A DNA stretch of 64,000 bases from an uncultured Cellulomonas sp. (lineage in GTDB: Bacteria > Actinomycetota > Actinomycetes > Actinomycetales > Cellulomonadaceae): the NCBI RefSeq assembly GCF_947494015.1, contig NZ_CANLTL010000006.1, forward strand, positions 62,001 to 126,000. Direction: 5' to 3'. A program made the translations under genes and the position numbers. Below, in pieces: positions 60,537-64,000 of this stretch; position 1 is the first letter of the stretch, and the number at the start of each line of letters is the position of its first letter. A model generated the notes under the pieces. The model made no database searches, was not told the DNA's origin, and saw nothing but the letters and a program-made list of their open reading frames with translations.

Positions 60537-63500
60537 TCACTGCTGGGCCAGGTCGCCCGTCTGCGGCAGGGCGTCGTACCGGTGGAGGAACGCCGCCATA
60601 GCCTGCCGGCTGATCGGCACGGCGGTCCCGAACGAGCCGTCCGGATACCCCCGGGCGATCTCGACCTCCTCCAGCCACCCGATCGCCTCCGCGAACGGAT
60701 GCCCCGGCGCCACGTCGGTGAACGTCGCCGCCGAGCCCGGCACCGGCTCACCGGCCGCCCGGTGCAGGAACGCCGCCATCGCCTGCCGGCTCACCGGACG
60801 CGTCGGACCAAACGTCCCGTCCGCGTACCCACCGGCCAGGTCCATCTCGGCCATCCACTCGATCTGCACATAGAACGGATCCGTCGGGTGCACGTCGGAG
60901 AACGACTGCGTCCCCTGCGCCGGCACCCAGTCCGCCCCCGCGTACCGGTACATGAACGCCGCCATCGCCTGCCGGCTCATCGGGGACGCCGGGTAGAAGA
61001 ACACCTGGTCCCCGACCTGCGTGCCGGTGGACAGGCCCGACTCGGCCAGCCATCGGATCTCGTCGTAGAACACGTGACCTGGGGAGACGTCGACGAACAC
61101 GGGCGCCACCGGGTCGGGGTCGTCCACCGCGGGCACGTCGACCGACGTCGCCGTCGACACGTTCCCGACGGCGTCGGTGGCCCGCGCGTGCACGGTCACC
61201 GCGTCGTCACCGACGGTGACGGGCCCGGTGTAGGCCGTCCACTCGCCGTCACCCAGCCGGTACTGGACCGAGGCCACCCCGGAGCCGGCGTCGGTCGCCG
61301 TGACCACGACCCGGCGGCTGTCGCCGTCGAGCGCGGCCGCGACCTGCGGACCGGAGCGGTCGATCCCCACCGTGCGCTCGACCACGGCCGAGACGTTGCC
61401 GGCTGCGTCGGTCGCCCGGACGGCGACGCGGTGCTGCCCCTCGCCGGTGACCACGACCGGGGCGGTGTAAGCCGCCCAGGCGCCGTCGTCGACCTGGATC
61501 TGGACGGTGGGCGCCCCGGGGCGGTCGTCGGTCGCCGTGACCGTGACCGTCACGTCACCGGCGACCCAGCCGGAGGCCGAGGGGGTCGGCGCCAGGGCCA
61601 CCGAGACCTCGGGGGCGGTGGTGTCGGGATCGGTCGAGCCGCCGCCGGTCCCGACGGTGACCGTCGCGACGGCCGTGGTCGTCCCGGCGCCCTCGACCGT
61701 GCCGGTCACCTCGAAGGTGCCGTCCGCGGCGTAGTCGGCGGGGTCGATCTCCTCCCAGGTGACCGGGAGCATCTCGCGCGAGCCGTCGTTGTACTGCACG
61801 ACCACCGTCCCGGGCAGCTGCGGGGCGACCCCCGTGGCCGTCCGGACCGCCACGGGGTCGATCGTGTTGATCTGCCCCGGCGGCGTGGACCGGACCCAGA
61901 CGGTGACCGTCGGGGTCAGCGGCGTGCCCTCGGCGATGCCCTGCAGGGTGAACTGCCCGTCCGCGGCGACCTGGTCGGCGGTGATCTCCGGCCAGACGAC
62001 GCCCACGGTGCTGCGGCTGCCGTCGGCGTAGACGCCCACGACCTCGTCGGGCAGGTCGGGGACCACGCCCACCGCGGTGCGCACGTGCAGCGGCTCGAGG
62101 GTCTCGGGCGAGTCGGCGAACACCTCCCACTCGGCGACGCCGATCGCCGAGTACGACGTGGCGTCCGCGTTCGGCGCGGCGTCGAAGGTGGCCCGCAGCG
62201 CATCGGTGGTGACCGCGTCGAACGTGGTCACGTTGGTCCCGGTGCGCTCGGTGCCGTACCCGCTCGGGCCGGGCACGTCGACCCACGCACCCGCGGCGTC
62301 GCGGTACTGGATGACCCACGACTCCGGCACCGCCACGCCCTGGCCGCTGCCGGCCTCCGCGTCGGTCCAGAACATGATCTCCGAGCCGCTCACCCGCACC
62401 GGGCCGTCCCAGGTGTACTGCAGCCACTGCTGCTCGGGCCGGCTGCCGGACCACGTGCCCCACACCGCGTCCTGCGCGCCGCCGGCGTTCTGCCCGGCGC
62501 CGTCGTTGACCGCGGTCACGCGGTTCCACCCCGCGGTGTAGGACGCCGTCGGCGTCGCCGCCGGGGCGACGTTCGTGGTGCCGCCCGCCGGTGCCTGCCC
62601 GACGACGACGATCTCGGTGCCGGCCTCGGCAGCGCCGTCGGAGGCGGTCAGCCGGAACCGGTACTCGCCGTCGGCGGTGAACCGGACGACCGTGGTCGCC
62701 GCGGTGTCGTCGTCGAAGAGCACCGTGGCGCCCTCGGGTGCGGACACCAGGCTCCACCGCGAGGACAGCTCACCCGCGGGCAGGCCGTCGTCGCGCACGG
62801 TGCCGATCAGCCGGGCGGACCCGGCCTGGGAGTAGACGGCGTCCTGGATCGCGCTCACCGACGGTGCGGCGTTGTCGACCGCCGGCGCCGCCAGGCCCGT
62901 GCTGCGGACCTGGAGCTCCTTGACGCCCGTCCGGAAGCCGGGGGCGTGCGTCACGGTGAGCCGGATCCGCTGCGTCGTGATCTCCGGGAAGAGCACCCGG
63001 TTGAGGTTCCCCTGCGGGTAGACCGGGTCCTTCGCCTGGCCCGGGACCGGCCGCCAGGTGTCACCGTCGAGGTACTCGACGGTGTACATCGACGGGGCGG
63101 CGTACCCCGGGCGCGTCCCGGCCAGGCGACCGCCCTGGGGCGAGTCGGACGACGACGTGCGGTAGAAGTACACCCGCACCTCGTCGAGGGCCTGCGCCGA
63201 GCCGAGATCGATCTCGAGCGAGTCCTCGGCGTTCGGTGAGCCGGCGGTGCCCCAGAACGGCTCGTTGATGGTGGTGCCGTTGACCGCGGCCTGCGGGCTG
63301 CTGAACGGGTCGTCGGCCGTGAAGGTCGCGGTGACCTGGGCGCCCTCGGCGAGGTTGGGCGTCCCGGTGGTGCCGGTCGCGATGTCCGCGCCGGCCTTGG
63401 CGAACAGGTCCACCACGCGGGCGTCGTCGGCGAATCGCACCTCGTTGGGCGCCTGCAGGCTCTGCTGGGTGACCGTCACGACCGTCACGTCGTCGTCCTT

Positions 63501-64000
63501 CTCCACGACGGTCCCGGTGGCCGGGTCGTAGACCACGCGGCCCAGGGAGTCGGTGGTGAAGGCCAGCTCGCCGTCGAGGAAGGCCGAGTAGCCCTCGGGG
63601 ACGCCCTCGCCGTACGGGCGCTGCCCGTCGCCGGGCTCGTCCCACACGATGGTCAGGTCGCGGTCCCGCAGGGCGATGTTGTTGGCGGTGAAGTACGGCC
63701 AGTCGATGTCGATCGGGTCGAGCTCGATCATCGCGTCCGAGCGAGGACGCAGGCCCATCGCGTCCTCGATCATTGTGAAGTTGGTGGTGCCGAGGATCGT
63801 GTGGTGGATCCACGACCGGTAGCCGATGTCCTGCTCGTCGCCCCACTCGGTGTTCGCCGACCCGGTGTTCCAGAACTCGTTCTGGTCCGGCAGCCGGTTG
63901 TCACCGTCGATGTAGTGCGCCCACGCGTTCCAGTACAGGAGCTTCTTGTAGTAGTCCGAGCCGACGTACTCGTTCGGGTAGTTGCGCAGGACGCTGGACA
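60537..64000 (-). CDS. Large secreted multidomain glycosidase-like SLH protein (partial, cut by right edge)
   Basis: This is the C-terminal 1,150 or so residues of an SLH-anchored protein; the frame is open through the right edge. The first visible part (RNYPNEYVG, DYYKKLLYWNAWAHYIDGDN, GYRSWIHHTILGTTNFTMIEDAMG and NNIALRDRDLTIVWDE) looks like the end of an alpha/alpha-barrel glycosidase. The family cannot be named safely because the active site is mostly outside. Next come a discoidin-like module (NLAEGAQVTATFTADDPF), a PKD-like domain, a second discoidin-like module (NVAPAATPTASYTAGWN), two bacterial Ig-like (Big_4 type) units, two Ig-like domains (ATDAAGNVSAV, ATDAVGNVSTA) and three SLH repeats. 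It is the likely partner of the adjacent GH43 enzyme. Confidence 0.85.
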   Translation of the reverse strand, partial: SSVLRNYPNEYVGSDYYKKLLYWNAWAHYIDGDNRLPDQNEFWNTGSANTEWGDEQDIGYRSWIHHTILGTTNFTMIEDAMGLRPRSDAMIELDPIDIDWPYFTANNIALRDRDLTIVWDEPGDGQRPYGEGVPEGYSAFLDGELAFTTDSLGRVVYDPATGTVVEKDDDVTVVTVTQQSLQAPNEVRFADDARVVDLFAKAGADIATGTTGTPNLAEGAQVTATFTADDPFSSPQAAVNGTTINEPFWGTAGSPNAEDSLEIDLGSAQALDEVRVYFYRTSSSDSPQGGRLAGTRPGYAAPSMYTVEYLDGDTWRPVPGQAKDPVYPQGNLNRVLFPEITTQRIRLTVTHAPGFRTGVKELQVRSTGLAAPAVDNAAPSVSAIQDAVYSQAGSARLIGTVRDDGLPAGELSSRWSLVSAPEGATVLFDDDTAATTVVRFTADGEYRFRLTASDGAAEAGTEIVVVGQAPAGGTTNVAPAATPTASYTAGWNRVTAVNDGAGQNAGGAQDAVWGTWSGSRPEQQWLQYTWDGPVRVSGSEIMFWTDAEAGSGQGVAVPESWVIQYRDAAGAWVDVPGPSGYGTERTGTNVTTFDAVTTDALRATFDAAPNADATSYSAIGVAEWEVFADSPETLEPLHVRTAVGVVPDLPDEVVGVYADGSRSTVGVVWPEITADQVAADGQFTLQGIAEGTPLTPTVTVWVRSTPPGQINTIDPVAVRTATGVAPQLPGTVVVQYNDGSREMLPVTWEEIDPADYAADGTFEVTGTVEGAGTTTAVATVTVGTGGGSTDPDTTAPEVSVALAPTPSASGWVAGDVTVTVTATDDRPGAPTVQIQVDDGAWAAYTAPVVVTGEGQHRVAVRATDAAGNVSAVVERTVGIDRSGPQVAAALDGDSRRVVVTATDAGSGVASVQYRLGDGEWTAYTGPVTVGDDAVTVHARATDAVGNVSTATSVDVPAVDDPDPVAPVFVDVSPGHVFYDEIRWLAESGLSTGTQVGDQVFFYPASPMSRQAMAAFMYRYAGADWVPAQGTQSFSDVHPTDPFYVQIEWMAEMDLAGGYADGTFGPTRPVSRQAMAAFLHRAAGEPVPGSAATFTDVAPGHPFAEAIGWLEEVEIARGYPDGSFGTAVPISRQAMAAFLHRYDALPQTGDLAQQ
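60575..61100. repeat. SLH-coding repeat, copy B (pairs with 56575-57100)
   Basis: This is the second member of the 4,000-bp-offset direct repeat, encoding the SLH domains of the partial gene. The most divergent part (about 60970-61054) lies in the first SLH repeat. Confidence 0.9.

Noticed and set aside
56402-60601. A 1399-codon plus-strand frame across the GH43 gene
   Set aside because: It is antisense to a protein with signal peptide, GH43 active site and SLH repeats.
60537-61110. CRISPR-like reading of the repeated SLH DNA
   Set aside because: The repeats are coding, of domain length, and have no short regular spacers.
1-64000. tRNA, rRNA, insertion sequences, integrases or phage genes
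   Set aside because: None was recognised. Small RNAs cannot be excluded without a covariance-model search.

Overview
The window is high-GC actinobacterial chromosome. GTG starts are common, adjacent genes often overlap by 4 bases, and several transcripts look leaderless. A recCBD operon, sugar ABC importers, LacI control and modular S-layer-homology (SLH) glycoside hydrolases suggest Cellulomonas or a close relative. That placement is inferred from gene content only. I saw no rRNA, tRNA, CRISPR array, insertion sequence, prophage or replication origin.

Layout. 0-2.7 kb (minus): a carbohydrate ABC importer (lipoprotein, MalF-type permease, MalG-type permease cut by the left edge). 2.8-12.9 kb: housekeeping and hypothetical genes: LURP-one-like protein, methyltransferase, SDR, family-5 uracil-DNA glycosylase, a decayed and an intact DUF4190 gene, a PPOX flavoprotein, a quinone-reductase-like MDR, a lytic transglycosylase-like protein, a lipoprotein and a DHA2-type MFS exporter with an apparent CTG start. 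13.0-21.8 kb: recC-recB-recD, tightly overlapping. 21.8-26 kb: a NarL-type response regulator with a frameshifted sensor kinase, divergent from an ABC-2 exporter across a perfect 17-bp inverted repeat. 26-43.3 kb: esterase, ZIP transporter, secreted DUF1524 nuclease, Bcr/CflA exporter, an LLM oxidoreductase overlapping a trehalose-synthase-like GH13 gene, sbcD-sbcC, an amino-acid permease, a STAS protein, YbaK and MarR. 43.4-48.1 kb: an HrpA-type helicase.

48-64 kb is the most coherent accessory region and looks like a Gram-positive polysaccharide utilisation locus. It has a secreted GH26 protein, a signal-less GH127 beta-L-arabinofuranosidase with its metal and catalytic residues, a three-gene sugar importer, a divergent LacI regulator, and two very large secreted SLH proteins: a GH43 enzyme and a second enzyme that runs off the right edge. 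The inferred scheme is that surface-anchored enzymes release arabino-oligosaccharides, the importer takes them up, GH127 finishes them in the cytoplasm, and LacI senses the sugar. The substrate is not proven.

Other notable signals are two broken genes (the kinase and DUF4190 copy 1), a roughly 0.5-kb repeat between the two SLH genes at an exact 4,000-bp offset, and several strong hairpin terminators.
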